Made by a program: the position numbers and the translations under genes
NCBI GenBank assembly: GCA_015680685.1
Contig: MNCI01005245.1
Coordinates: 241,935 to 305,934, forward strand
DNA: 64,000 bases
Direction of reading: 5' to 3'
From: Gnetum montanum
Lineage: Eukaryota > Streptophyta > Gnetopsida > Gnetales > Gnetaceae
In this document: positions 43,261-55,113 of the stretch, one piece after another
Layout of the letters: every line of letters starts with the position of its first letter
Position numbering within the stretch: position 1 is the stretch's first letter
Notes under the pieces: generated by a model
Databases searched by the model: none
The model's input: only the letters and a program-made list of their open reading frames with translations
Told to the model about the DNA's origin: nothing

Positions 43261-44559
43261 GATGACGATCCTTTAGCAAGGAGTAGTACGTCGACGAGAT
43301 GTACTAATTCTGAAATGACCAATACAAAGACTACATGATGCAGACAAGGAAGTTTGAAGTCTCCTATATGATTAAAGTAATTACCAAAGTGTTGAAATTG
43401 CCTAACTATAAACCCAAACTATCCGAACTACTATCACTACTGGAAATCATAAAAAAGTAAGAGTGGATCAAACATGCATATGGACAAAGCACTAAGATGT
43501 ATAACAATCTAATGCTTGTTAAGAAGATCATCTTTAAGATGGTGACTTACCATTTAACCTAACAAGCAAAGCCATTAAGCTTGTATCATTCCATGCATGA
43601 GTAGTTACAATTTTCCAAATGAAGGTTAAGGCTAGTATTCCTCATTTGATATTCTCTAAAATTGAATGCAAATTGATAAAAAATAAAAAGTCACAATCTA
43701 TTGGATACAACCTCACATTAGTAATGTTGTTGTTGAAACATTATGATGGAACATCGTAGCCCATGTTGCTATGTCACAGATGCAATGTCTCAAACATGTA
43801 ATTTTCTATAAATATGTGCTCACTAGCTACACTTATGGCATCATTTAATCAGTAGATAGTTACACTTTTGTAGTTTGATTTTGTAGTCTTACCAATAGTT
43901 AGCAAGTGTCAACATCATGGAGTTGAGTTAGTTGCCCAAAATCTTATATGAGTAGATTGCACTTAAACATAATTCATGAATAATAATAAGAATGAGATTG
44001 ATTTTCTTTCATTATAGTACTTTGATTTAGTTTAATTTTACCATTTTTAGCATATAATTTCTATTGTTCTTATGATATAATGCGCATGTTTTCATCATAT
44101 TATAATTACTTGTAAGAATTAGTGCAATTTAATCTTAAGCATAAAAATGCATTTACTTGGTAATCCTAACAGTGGTTCACTTAGTATGCCTTGTAGTGTA
44201 AATACTTGATAATCCCAGTGATGAATTATCTATCTAGGATGTGACAATGGATTAGAGAATTAGACATTTATTACATTAGGCTAGAATAAGATCTATTTTC
44301 ATGTTTCACATAATTAGATATTAAATATTATTTGCTTATTATAACTACTTTAGACCATGGCCATTATAACATTAGTTATCACACACTTCATCTAGATTAA
44401 CCATATGAATAGAAGGGTTACTACTAATCTAAGTGAGAAGATAATGACCTATGATCACTTAACAAGACTAAACACTATTGTTAATTCATCCATTGTGATG
44501 AATCATGAAAATTGTACTGATCATCTAAGATATCATATCTATGATATCTCATGTATGCA
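43261..44559. other. AT-rich sequence, no gene
   Basis: Short decayed frames only. Parts may belong to the internal region or U3 of the neighbouring Ty3 elements; nothing firm. Confidence 0.4.
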
Positions 44560-45386
44560 ATATTATAGCTACCACATCGCATCTACTACATCATAGGTTG
44601 GGCTGCTATGTTGTATATACCATGTTGCAATTACAATAAATGCCTATAAATATGAATCACCTATCATGTTTAAGACATCTTTGGTCATTCTAGTAGCTAG
44701 ACTCTTGTGGTTTTCTTCTGTAGGACTTAGTCAAATTTTACTTTGAGTGCCCGCAGTATGGATTGAGTTGATTTTACAAAGTTTTATTCAAATGCATGAT
44801 GTACCTGGACACTTCTACATGATGGTCATAAAATCAAGATTGATTCATTCCATTCCAGCACTTGGACTATCACTCAATTTATTTTCATTATTTTACTTTT
44901 GATGCACTTTAGTTTTCAACACTTAACAATTTTATATTTGATCCCATAATAGCATGAGTAAGACCACTTCGAGCATAATATATTACCATTGGGTAATCCC
45001 AATAGGGGATACTTGGTATACCTAATAGTAAATGCTTAGTAACCTAATAATGTTAATTAAGGTTCAGCATGGGTGTAGAAATGGGAATGGATGGTCTACA
45101 CTTAGGATAGCTTAGATTACTCTTAATTCCACAATTATTTAAAAATTAATACTTTATTCACTTTATTATTTTAATATTTTAATAAATAATAATAATATTA
45201 GCATCTTATGTCTCAATCATACCAATTGAGCTAGCACAAGTGATGATTGGAAAGACAACAACCAACAACATCATGCTTAATTATCTACGATACTATTAGC
45301 CCATAGTTCTATGGAATTCAATCACATCACATGTATACACCTATGATTCATATGGTTGGGCATAAAAGACACTCACCACTCATAAT

Positions 45387-45404
45387 TAGCATCATTGCCA
45401 AGGA
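45387..45404 (+). other. Decayed primer-binding site, tRNA-Asp type
   Basis: TAGCATCATTGCCAAGGA matches the plant tRNA-Asp complementary site TGGCGCCGTTGCCGGGGA at 12 of 18 positions. All six differences are G-to-A or C-to-T. It sits where the LTR ends and is followed by gag. Confidence 0.55.
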
Positions 45405-46074
45405 TGGTAATAATGATCTAAATTAGTTATATTATAAACAATCAATGTAAAAGTATTAACAATTTATCTTTTAGGAAAAATTAATATTCTAAGTCTCATA
45501 CACATTATTAACTAAAAATATGTCTTATTCACACAAGGTTGATAGTGCATCACATAATGACCCTTACTATTAAAAATGACATTTAGCTATTACAGTCATT
45601 CCTAGAGGAGATGAAATAAGTCCTAGAACAAGAAGGGCCTCAAGGCCTAGGACCTTCAACAAACCTAGAATAAATGAACCAAGGGACCATAGGGCAAGAT
45701 ATATGGGTCATAGTGTTTTTCTTAGTTCACCATCTTCCTCTTCATCTTCACCATCTAGTTCTGATGAAGATGAATGTAGGCATAAAGATAGAGCTTCACA
45801 AAGGAGTCAAGATGAAGATACAAATATAGATCAAAGACAATATATAAGGTACCAAATGGAGCATAGATGAGATCATCATAATTGGATAAATAGAAATAGA
45901 GATTATGATCATAGCATGTTTGATGATGATGAACCCTTGTTGGCTACTAGAAGCATGAAATAGATCAAGGAGGTAGTTAGAATACCCCACAGGCATTAAA
46001 GGCAAAATCACATTAAATAGCTTAATATGAATAACCTTCCTAAATTTTAGAGAGGTTACAATTCTAATCCAAAC

Positions 46075-46960
46075 CATCATTTACAAGCTTTCCATGATGC
46101 TTATGCCTTGCAAAATATTAAAAGCAAGTTGCAAAAGCTTAAGTTAATTCTTAGGACACTAATAAAAGAAGCTTAAAGTTGGTATAGATCATTTGAACTA
46201 GATTCAATTTGTTGCTAGTTTACAATGCTTGAGCTCCTTAATGAGAAATACCAAGCTTATTCAAGAGTGTCTAATCTAATGAAACAAATCCAAGGATGAA
46301 AGTAAGAAAACTGTGAATCCCTTGATACAACCTTGGGAAAATAATATTCTCTACTACATAGATGCCTAGGCCATGGATTTTCTAAGAATGAGCATCTTCA
46401 TCATATCATAAATAGGCTTCGTAACTAAATGAGGGAGATTCTTGGGTTCTATGCCCAAGGAAGATTATCACAATTGAAAAACCATCAGATACAAAGGCTA
46501 ATTGAACAAGTGACAAAAAAAGAAGGAGCGTTGTGCAAAAGGAAGAGCATAAAGAAATATAACCAAGCTCCAACTCTTCATAAAAAGGAGGTCCATATTT
46601 ATGATCAAGAAGAATAGGTAGCTCTTGATGAAGTGATTTCACATAAAACCTTGCCAATACAAAAGTTCATCATTAAGATTACAACAAGGGTAGATAAGAT
46701 GTGGAAATGAAGAAATGAAAAAGTTACAACCAACTTGAAAATCATAGAGGAGAAGGTAAAGGAGGTAGAATTAAAAGACCAAGATAAGAAGAGAAAAAAG
46801 AATAAGGAAACAAATATGGATACTTATTGGCAAAAAGGAAAAGTAACTATAGTAGAAGAGGTTGTAGACTTAGATTCAGAGAAGAAGGATGAATGTGACA
46901 TCTATCAATATGAACATCCAAATGGCTATTGCTTAGTTATGTTACACCTATAATAATTTG
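46075..46960 (+). pseudogene. Gag remnant of Ty3 element copy 1
   Basis: Broken gag frame: FHDAYALQNIKSKLQKLKLI, SWYRSFELDSI, LLNEKYQAYSRVSNLMKQIQ, then FYAQGRLSQLKNHQIQRLIE (46450-46515), KKKEGALCKRKS-like charge runs and KKDECDIYQYEHPNGYC (46885-46935). The last piece parallels CGVCQYEHPKGCC of copy 2, with the second Cys lost. The WYRSFE block is the usual centre of Retrotrans_gag. Confidence 0.65.
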
Positions 46961-47400
46961 GGACTTTTGCTTTGAATCCCAAGTTTGTAGAAAAGAAAAT
47001 GCTCAAGAGATTGCCTTATCCATAAAGGAAATTATAGAAAGTCCTACAACTAACTGTACTATCCAAGTGGGACTTCTTCTCAATCTCAAGACTACTATAA
47101 ACAATAATGGAAAAATCCATAATTGTAGGGGATGCTATTATCAAACTAGCAAAATCCTTATCGCAAGTCAAATCCTTATGGATACTAAGTTCAACAATAT
47201 GTTTTTCCTAATGGTTCTATTGCCCATGCCTCAACCCACTACTACTATTATCCTGAATATCATCAACATACAACATCTCCTATAAAATTACCATCCCATA
47301 CCTCTCATCATCCTTCATATTCTTAGTACTCTCATACTCCCCTCCAACATATGTCACCACCAACAGTGTAGAAAAAGTTGACGCCACAACCTTAATAAAA

Positions 47401-49099
47401 GAATGCTACTTGTGCTATGAACATGCAAAGGAATAATTGTATTAGTAGCCATGAGCACAAGACTTGAAAACATCCTTTCTTTAGGATAGTTTCCACATGT
47501 GTAAATAAAACTAGTAGACTTACTAGCTCATCAAAACCAATGTAGCCCAATATGGTGCAACTTCCTTCCTTACAAAAACAATGCCTTCTAATCCTATGGG
47601 AAAGCCAATAACCATCACCACTCTAAAACAAAACATGAAAGCTGAATATGACACTGTGGAGAGACAAAAAATATGATGCATTACTAATAATGATAAAGGA
47701 TGAAGTTGCAAGTTGAAATTTCAAAGAATTAACACAATCCCTATACCAATCCACAATAAACCTAAGGAATAAATGTGTGCAAAAACATGTTTGCACATTT
47801 ACATAGTAGCTACTATACCAAAAGACACCTAGTGGCTAGGAAGTGAAAATGTCAAACCATCCAAAATATGCATGAAAACATTCAACCCACTTATTAGCTC
47901 TTGTGCTAAGAAAATGAAATAAACAAAAAACTTGCAAAAGAACATCTTATATACAGATTGAAAACTTANGGGGGGGGGGGGGGGGGGAGGAGAGAGAGAG
48001 AGAGGGAGTGGTGTGTGTGTGTGTTGAATAAGTTACCCAATTGCAATTGCACCTATCACACAAAAACACCAAATTTTATGTGGTTTCCCAACTTGGGTAT
48101 TTCCACACTTGAAGGGTAGAATTCGTGCACACCTTTGGCCTTTGTTTCTTAAAAAATGTGGTTTGAAGGGTACCACACCCTATACAAGCTCTAAGCTCTA
48201 CAACAAAGTGTATTGTTGTTGCAAAACCACTTAAACCCACAAGGTCCCAACAAGCCTAGAATGTGATTTCAAGGATCCCACAACCTTTACAAAATTGAGC
48301 TCTACTCCGAAGTGTTTTAACACTACAAAATCACTCAATCCCAAATGATCCTGACAAGCTCAATGAGGATGCCTTCTCACAAGAAGCATATCAACCCCAT
48401 AAGAAAGCAAGAAAAATGAAAAGATACAAGAAAAAAATGTAACTAAATTTACAAGTCCTTATCATTGAAGCTCAATACAACATACAACCAAGAAAATGAT
48501 GTTACATTTAAGAAAAAGAATACAATAGCATAGATGAGACAATGATTAATTTGATGTGAACAGTGCTTACATAATTCCCAAGAATTTGGTATGTTCTTAT
48601 GGCCTTGGAGTGTTTAAAAACTCCTTGGAATTCATCCAACGACTACCAAGTGGCTAGTATAGACATCTCCTTTGAAGTTAGGACGTCTACGTCAGATTGG
48701 CCTTAATTCAAGAGAGATGTCTTGCTAGAAAATGGGATGTCTTATGTGGGAATTCTTTGCAAAGACATCTTCTCTGGGATAGAGATGCCTACTATTTCTA
48801 GGAGACATCTCCTTAACTTTTGGGTTCTATCTTTTAAGGCTTTCTCCCATCAATTTGTCTTCTTGCTATTCCTTGGAGCATCTTCATTTGGTTCCTGGCC
48901 CTAATTTTTCTCCATGCTCTCATATTGCCCTACATAGTCTTTACTTTGTCTTTTCATTGTAGATACTGTTTCTCCTAAGTTCTTAGTTCTCATGTGAAGT
49001 TCTTGTTCATGTCTTGTAAACACATCATCCATAACAAATAGTCTATGTTCTCCATTTTTCTTAAGGTTTTGACATACCAAAAGGTCAACATTATGCCTT
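47401..49099. other. Decayed repeats with a G-tract and AG/TG microsatellite; LTR-like segment
   Basis: An N at 47969 is followed by G18, then (AG)n and (TG)n up to about 48023. The stretch from 48023 to 48900 resembles a Copia LTR (a TTATGTGGTTTCCCAACTTG phrase at 48075) and carries the GA(C/T)GTCT motif cluster near 48650-48810 that also occurs at 25.6 kb. No coding region is recognised. Confidence 0.4.
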
Positions 49100-49202
49100 G
49101 ATGAAGTGTCATTAGCCGATCCGTTGACTAGGCCAGGTATACGGGGCTGCGTATAAGCAGCCGCGTCAATGTGGCCCTGTTTACGCGAAGCCTATTTTGG
49201 CC

Positions 49203-49210
49203 TATAAATA
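49203..49210 (+). promoter_or_regulatory. TATA box of Ty3 LTR, copy 2
   Basis: TATAAATA in the same context as in the LTRs at 44645 and (minus strand) 41915 and 42739. It is preceded by a GC-rich stretch with a short inverted repeat (CTGCGTATAAGCAG, 49147-49162 region). Confidence 0.6.
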
Positions 49211-49964
49211 AGAGGGCCTTCTGCCTCATTTAGGAATCTTTTAGTCAGTTGTAGCAAAGCTCTTGCAGTTTGTTCCTGCAGGAGATAGAATATTTTCCAA
49301 GTGCCCACAATAGGTGTAAGAAAAGTGATCAGCTCTTTATTCGAGCGTTGATGTATTTGAGCCCATTGGCATGAACGACAATAAAGACGAACTCTTCAAG
49401 CATTCCTTGCAGCATTTGGACTTAGTCATTTATTGCATTCATTAGTTTAATATGTTTATGCTTTGATAGTTACTTAAGTTTTTGTTATTTTTATTTTAAT
49501 TGCTTTCGCTCTCTTACAAGTTTGTAAATGCCATAAGTACAATCATCTCGAACGTAAACCTAATGCTTGGTAACCTAGTGACGCTTAACGTTTGGTAATC
49601 CAGTAGTGTTAGGGGATGCTTAGAACGTGCCTGGAAGATGAGATCAAATACTTATGCTAGGAGTAGTTAAGGTTTAGATTAAGATAGTCTTAGATTAATT
49701 AATACTCTAGCCTTACTTTCAAGATAATTAGACGCCAAAAGATAAGTAAAAAGCTATAAAAATCATTAGCCTTAATCTCACTTTACCATTGCAAATAGAA
49801 AATCACAAGTGAGATTAAGAAGACAATGACCATTCTAACCCAAGGTTTCACTAGTTAGAGTCTGGTGTATGTTAAGTGCTTACAGTCTACGGAATTTGAC
49901 CGAGTCACGTGTGAATGCTCGTGATTCGTATGGTTGGGCGTAGGGGTACCTAGCCGCTCATCAT

Positions 49965-49982
49965 TGGTGCCATTGCCAAGGA
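49965..49982 (+). other. Primer-binding site, tRNA-Asp type
   Basis: TGGTGCCATTGCCAAGGA matches TGGCGCCGTTGCCGGGGA, the site complementary to the 3' end of plant tRNA-Asp, at 14 of 18 positions. All four differences are transitions. The same site type is known from plant Athila and RIRE2-like Ty3 elements. Confidence 0.7.
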
Positions 49983-50090
49983 TTTTTAGTCTTACATGCA
50001 TCATCTAACCTTAGTGAAATTATCATTCAAGTCGTTGGAACGGACCCAGGATAGAAACATTTATGCACACTAGGTGGATTAAAGTAAGTA

Positions 50091-51634
50091 GTGAGGTACA
50101 TTGATTACATGGACCATCTAACGTCCAACGTGTCTTCTCACAGGAGAGCGGTATCCAACCCACCAGTGCCACAAGAATGTCGGGTGGTGTACAAGCATCC
50201 CAATGATTATGTCCCTGACTTCACTTTCGTCCTACATCAGGATGAGCATCTACGATGGCGGGACATGGAGGGCAACATTGTACTACCACCCGACCGATTG
50301 GCTCCTACGATGCTATTCCACAATCTTGGTAGACTAGACATCCAGGACCATGGAGTGGAGTATGTCATGGAGGACCATGACTACCGGGACTATCATCCCA
50401 CTAAGGCTCAATGATCACGAGACCAGTAGCAGGCGGAAAGATACAAACACCTGAAGGGGAAATAATTCAGTAACCCCTTATTCTCGCAAGGGCTGCAGGA
50501 CGATTGGAATCCCATCTTTCATGACATCCATTCGACGGAAATTCCCATGGGGCAGCAAATCCTTCAGTCCATCATTTAGAACAAGCCTCTAAGTGACCAA
50601 GATGCTTAAGGGGATGGAGGGTCACGTAGCAAGGATGGGCAGGATGATCGAGGCCATCATCAAGGTAGAGGGGGAGATCGACACCGAAGTGGTGGCAAGT
50701 CCTCTCCTTCTTCTCCATCCTCTTGCTCTCCTACACCTTCATCCAGCTCAAGCTCTGATCATAACTAAGGTAGAAAGGAGTGAAAGGATGGTGGTAAAAA
50801 GGTTTGAAAGGGACAACGTGAGGAAACATGCGACCAATTGCGTGAGCCTCACCGTCATGAAAGGAGGAGCCACTAGAATCGTCACATACATCATGGTCCT
50901 CAGCAGGACTATGACTTAGATGGGCCGTTGTTGGCTACTTGGAGCATGCTCTAGATCGTTAAGGTAGTCCAGATCTCTAGTAGGCACGTGAAGGATAGCC
51001 GGATCAAGCACGTTGATTGAACAACATCCCCAGATTTGAAGGGGAATACAACTATGATCCGTAAACTCACCTGCAGGTGTTCCATGATGCCTGCACCCTG
51101 CATAACATTGACAATGATTGGTAGAAGTTGAAGCTGTTTCCTCACACACTCATCAAGGACGCAAAAAACTAGTACCGGTCCTTGGAGCCGGAATCAATCA
51201 GAAGATGGAGTATGATGCTTGATATTTTCAATGACAAGTATTAAACATACTCCAGAGTGGTGAACCTGAGACGTTAGATCCAAGGATGGAAATAAGGTAA
51301 TCATGAACCCTTGGATGCAGCCATGAGTAGATACTATTCACTGCTACATCGATGCCCTGGTCATGGCTACTCTCAGCAGGCACAGCTTCGCCACATCATT
51401 GATGGACTCCGTTTTGAAACGTGAAAGTCCCTTGCCATGTACGCCCAAGGACGACTATCGGAGCTAAGGGCCCATCAATTGCAGCACCTCATTGAACAGG
51501 TGGCTAGGGAGGAAGGAGAACTTAGAAAAAAGGAGAGTGCAGAAGAATTCAACTGGGATCCTTCCCTCAGAAAAAGTGAAGTCCAATTTAGTGACGAGGA
51601 GGAGGAATCACCACTAGAAGCAACAGTGAATTGA
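50091..51634 (+). pseudogene. Gag of Ty3 element copy 2
   Basis: An open N-terminal piece (50091-50414, 107 codons: ECRVVYKHPNDYVPDFTFVL, DRLAPTMLFHNLGRLDIQDH) is followed by a Ser/Gly-rich stretch. The decayed core has homologues of the copy 1 blocks, and an open piece at 51437-51634 reads MYAQGRLSELRAHQLQHLIE, then EEGELRKKESAEEFN. The core contains stops and shifts. I call it Gag by its position after the primer site and by the match to copy 1. Confidence 0.65.
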
Positions 51635-51639
51635 AAGGC

Positions 51640-52200
51640 CTTACCTTTACAAAATTTTGCATCCGAAATATCGGCAAAGGTTAATAAGATGTGGGACTCT
51701 TTGCAAGAAAAATTCCAAAGTGTGCTAAAAATTGTAGAAGAGCCTAGAGAACAAGGTAATGATCGCGATCGGTGCAAGAAGAAGGAAGCTAAACATGCCT
51801 AATATAGGGGTAAGGGCAAAGTTGCTGTAGCGGAGCAAGTTGCAAACTCTGACACCAAGGAGGATGATGAATGTGGCGTATGCCAATATGAACATCCTAA
51901 GGGATGTTGTCCTGTGGTGTTACATCTTCAAGAGTCTAGGGTGTACGCATTGAATCCTCGCTTAGCTCAGCGGCAGACACCCCGAAGGTTGCCTTAGCCA
52001 CAAGGCAACCCAAGGCAGTTCCACTAGCAGCAAGGGTATTATCCAAGTGGAACGCCACCACAACCATATGAATACTTCCAGCAGTGGTAGCACCCACAAG
52101 TGTGGGGGATTCCACCTCCAAGGCAACAGTACCCTTACAAACAACAAGATCCCTATGGTACTACGTTCAACAACCGGTCTCTGCACGGGACTCTTCTAGT
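51640..52200 (+). pseudogene. Gag C-terminal part with unusual Cys/His motif and Gln/Pro-rich tail
   Basis: Reads KVNKMWDSLQEKFQSVLKIV, then basic residues, DDECGVCQYEHPKGCCPVVL (51868-51930), then a Gln/Pro/Tyr-rich tail (PPQPYEYFQQW, PPPRQQYPYKQQDPYG). The C-x2-C-x3-H-x4-C spacing (CGVCQYEHPKGCC) is close to, but not, a CCHC knuckle. One TAG interrupts the frame after KHA, and others lie in the tail. Confidence 0.6.
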
Positions 52201-52589
52201 CATGTAGCCTTTCAAAGTTATTATCACCGTCCAGAATATTTTTGACCTCAATCTCCATCACCCATAGGGGAAAACCCACATCTCTTATGTCCTCCATCAC
52301 CTTCTCCTACCACTCCTCCACAACATCCCACTTAGCTACCACCTGCTCCATCGATGCAAGGAGAGATACCGCCATAGCCACAGCAATGCAACGCTGCGAG
52401 GGCTATCAACATACAACTGGCTCCTCAGTTGAGTGGACCAAAAGCCAAGCCATGGAAACGTCCCTTCTTCCAGCCCGATCATGTACGTACACCCTTGCAC
52501 CCACCAGTGGCTAGTGCCTCTGAACCTCAAACCACCTCTACTATTCCACTACTTGAGCAGCCTTCAAGGCCACCACACTCCAACATCCA

Positions 52590-53004
52590 AACGGTCATGC
52601 TCACACATGCCATGATTGATTGGATAAAGGCAGGTCACCTTCCTTGGAAATTGATTGATCTGGAAAGTCCCCTCATCCATCTTCAGGTGGCAGGAAATGA
52701 GCCATGTCAAGCTCTTTTGGACTTGGGGTTAGGAGTCAATTTGATCTCACATGACATGTACAAAAATTGAAACTTGGCCCCGTTAAAGAAGAGCAACATC
52801 AGGCTTGAATTGGCATACCAGTCCATCATTGTTCCCTTGGGAGTGCTGGAGGACATTGTGATCACCGTTTGCAGGTGGTCCTATCCTGTTGATTTCCTTG
52901 TCATCTGTGTAGAGAATTGTAGGGGGGGACTTCCTAATCATAATGGGAAGGGCCTGGTTGAGCACGATGGATGTAAGACTAGGACTCCGAGATCTTTCCC
53001 TTGA
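52590..53004 (+). pseudogene. Aspartic protease domain of Ty3 element copy 2
   Basis: Reads ESPLIHLQVAGNEPCQALLD, then LGLGVNLISHDMYKN, TGA, and after it IRLELAYQSIIVPLGVLED and SYPVDFLVICVENC. This is the retroviral-type pepsin fold of plant Ty3 elements. The active site Asp (codon at 52720) is followed by Leu where the family has Ser or Thr (D-S/T-G); TTG from TCG is one C-to-T change. The usual GRP-x-L block is frameshifted (near 52930). Confidence 0.68.
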
Positions 53005-53478
53005 AATTTCAAAGGAAAATCCTTTTAGAAAGATCGAGAAGAAGCACATTCCATGCATCACATACAGTGACTCAGGGTTCAACTGTGTGCAGCAATCATG
53101 GTCTGCCAAGCGAACATCCATTCAAGCATGCAATTGGTGTACCGAAGAATCACCAGTTCAACAGTGCCTGTACGTAGCAACCACAAAAAAATGGGCACCC
53201 AATGGTTGACAGCTGACCTTGCTAACAGCGCAATGTGCATGGAACCATCTGAGGGGCTTGTACAAGCCTACGTAGACAGCCTGGATGATTTGTAAGAGGT
53301 TCATCAGCAAGTGTCCATTGTTGATGGCCATGGTGAATGGGGAATTTGCACATCCCTGAGAGCTTCAAACACGAGCCCTTGGAACTCAAACCTTCCCATG
53401 GGCTCCACCTAACTAGGGATACCACCTCATCATCACAAGGACAGTGTCCATCATTTTTTTCGCGTCTCCACCTTTCCA

Positions 53479-55113
53479 CCTTGTACTGACCTAAATCGTC
53501 GATGTAAGACTGGAAGGGAAAACAAACACCGAAAGATTGTCGGGCAGACACAGCTGACCCTACATTTGCCTAAGGGTAAGCTAAAAAAGGAAACAAAGGT
53601 AGAGTGCCTTGGATGGCCTACACACAAATGAACCAAGGACTTCCCCGAGTGTAAACTATGGCTTGCGCTGGGTTATCGTAAACTGATGTTCGAATTGTCA
53701 ACAGCGACACACAAAATTTAAACAAAACATATGCAAAAATGTATTGTAAACAGAGCAAACAATGTTAATGGTAGGTAATGATGAATTGTATTGTTTAAAC
53801 AAGAATGTGCACCGGTCAAAGCGTAGCTGCGCGTGTGGATGGCAGGTCAAGTGCTAAACCTCGGGATGATGTGTGAAGTGCTCGGATGCTAGGAGTCAAG
53901 TGTGTCTAAGCGTCCTAGGCTGCTGGTCAATGCTTCACAAGCTGTCAACTTTCAAAATTCCCAACCTCGTTTATGAGAATCAACAAGGTATTTATAGGGC
54001 TGGGCTAGGCTCAGGTATGGAATTTAAGAATGGAATGAACGGCTGGGAGATGAGAGGAAAACGGATCTAGCGACATGTGTCCGATGAACAACTGTATGTG
54101 AGTTGGATGTGTGTGGGAAAGTTGTGTTTTGGACTAGGTGCATTGTATCTTACAACGTGTGACAACTCACTCAAGCTACCGTACGCTCATGGAAGCACAT
54201 ACAATTCAGAGTGTAAGAGCCTGACAAGCTCATGAATGAATATTTACAATGAAATGATAATGTACAATAAGAGAAATTAGCTTTGGCTCACTTGAAACTT
54301 TTGGATCTCTGACTTGACTACTGTAGGATGTCGATTTGAGTGGTTTCCTAGCTGTTTGAGGCATCTCTACCTGATCAAGACTTCTAGCATGACTTGATTT
54401 AGTCGCAGCGTGTCCTTAGCGTGTGCACGCTACACTCACGTTGCAGCGTGACTTTAGCATGACCTTAGCGTGAGTGCGCAAAGACTTGCAATTTTTCACC
54501 AAATTTTGACTTTTGAAGCTTGATTCTTGAAGTGTAAGGATTTCCTAACTGTGATTGATGAATTAAGCCTGAAAGTGCCTTATTTTAAGCCACTTTTAGG
54601 TAGGTCACACTAGACTCACGCTGCAGCGTGACTATAGCGTGACCTGCAATTTTGGACATGAAACTGGAATTCTGGAGGTTGGGCTTGGGGGTTGTCGATG
54701 ATGAACCTTGAGGATGACTTGCACATTTGAAATCAAGTCATTTCCACTTAGTTTGGAGGCTGTGAAAGTTGGTCACGCTGGACTCATGCTGCTAATGTGA
54801 CTACAGTGTGACCACAACGTGTGTTCTAACGTGTGTTCAATTTAGCTCGAAATTTGAATTCTGGATGCTGAAACTTGGAGTGGACATCAGTGGCCATTGA
54901 GGATAGGTTACACTCTCAAATTGGACCATATTTGACTTGATTTTGAAGCTGTTGGAGTTGGTCATGCTGAGGGCAAGCTAGCTTGACAGCGTGAGCAAGC
55001 TGGCTTGAACAAGCTGGGCTTGAGTTCCATGCCTTAGTCAAGTTTTGCCTCCTAAATGCTGGAAAGGGCTTGAGTCATTCTCGTTTCAAAGTGTTAGGCC
55101 GAAATTAGTGGTG
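53479..55113 (-). repeat. 3' LTR of the gag-protease element
   Basis: Collinear with 60792-62454 over its whole length. The minus-strand TATA box TATAAATA is at 53996-53989. The LTR is rich in AGCGTGA motifs and has the 16-bp palindrome TCACGCTGCAGCGTGA at 54616-54631. On the minus strand a purine-rich AAAGAGGGA lies just before the LTR (about 55122-55132), a likely polypurine tract. Confidence 0.78.
54616..54631. promoter_or_regulatory. 16-bp perfect palindrome in LTR
   Basis: TCACGCTGCAGCGTGA, identical on both strands, repeated in the other LTR at 61757-61772 though flanking bases have diverged. It is built from two AGCGTGA motifs head to head. Confidence 0.6.

Larger units (their letters stand above)
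44560..47400 (+). mobile_element. Ty3/gypsy element copy 1: 5' LTR, primer site, decayed gag
   Basis: The TATA box TATAAATA at 44645-44652 (CCTATAAATATGAATC) marks the LTR promoter. The LTR ends near 45385, directly before a decayed tRNA-Asp primer site (45387-45404). Gag remnants follow. They are homologous to copy 2 at 49.1-53.48 kb, but more AT-rich and more broken. No protease, reverse transcriptase or 3' LTR is recognised. The upstream limit is approximate. Confidence 0.65.
49100..53478 (+). mobile_element. Ty3/gypsy element copy 2: 5' LTR, primer site, gag, protease
   Basis: The LTR promoter TATA box is at 49203-49210 (GGCCTATAAATAAGAGGG), the LTR ends at about 49963 and the primer site is at 49965-49982. 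Gag (50091-52200) and a protease (about 52590-53004) follow, and the linker towards a reverse transcriptase runs to 53478, where the minus-strand element begins. The rest of pol and the 3' LTR are missing. It is the better preserved of two homologous copies. Confidence 0.72.

Noticed and set aside
47988-48023. AG/TG repeat next to the G-tract as a regulatory element
   Set aside because: It is a plain microsatellite beside an N and a G18 run and is likely affected by assembly.
49100-53478. A complete autonomous Ty3 element
   Set aside because: No reverse transcriptase, integrase or 3' LTR of this family follows the protease before the next element starts at 53479.
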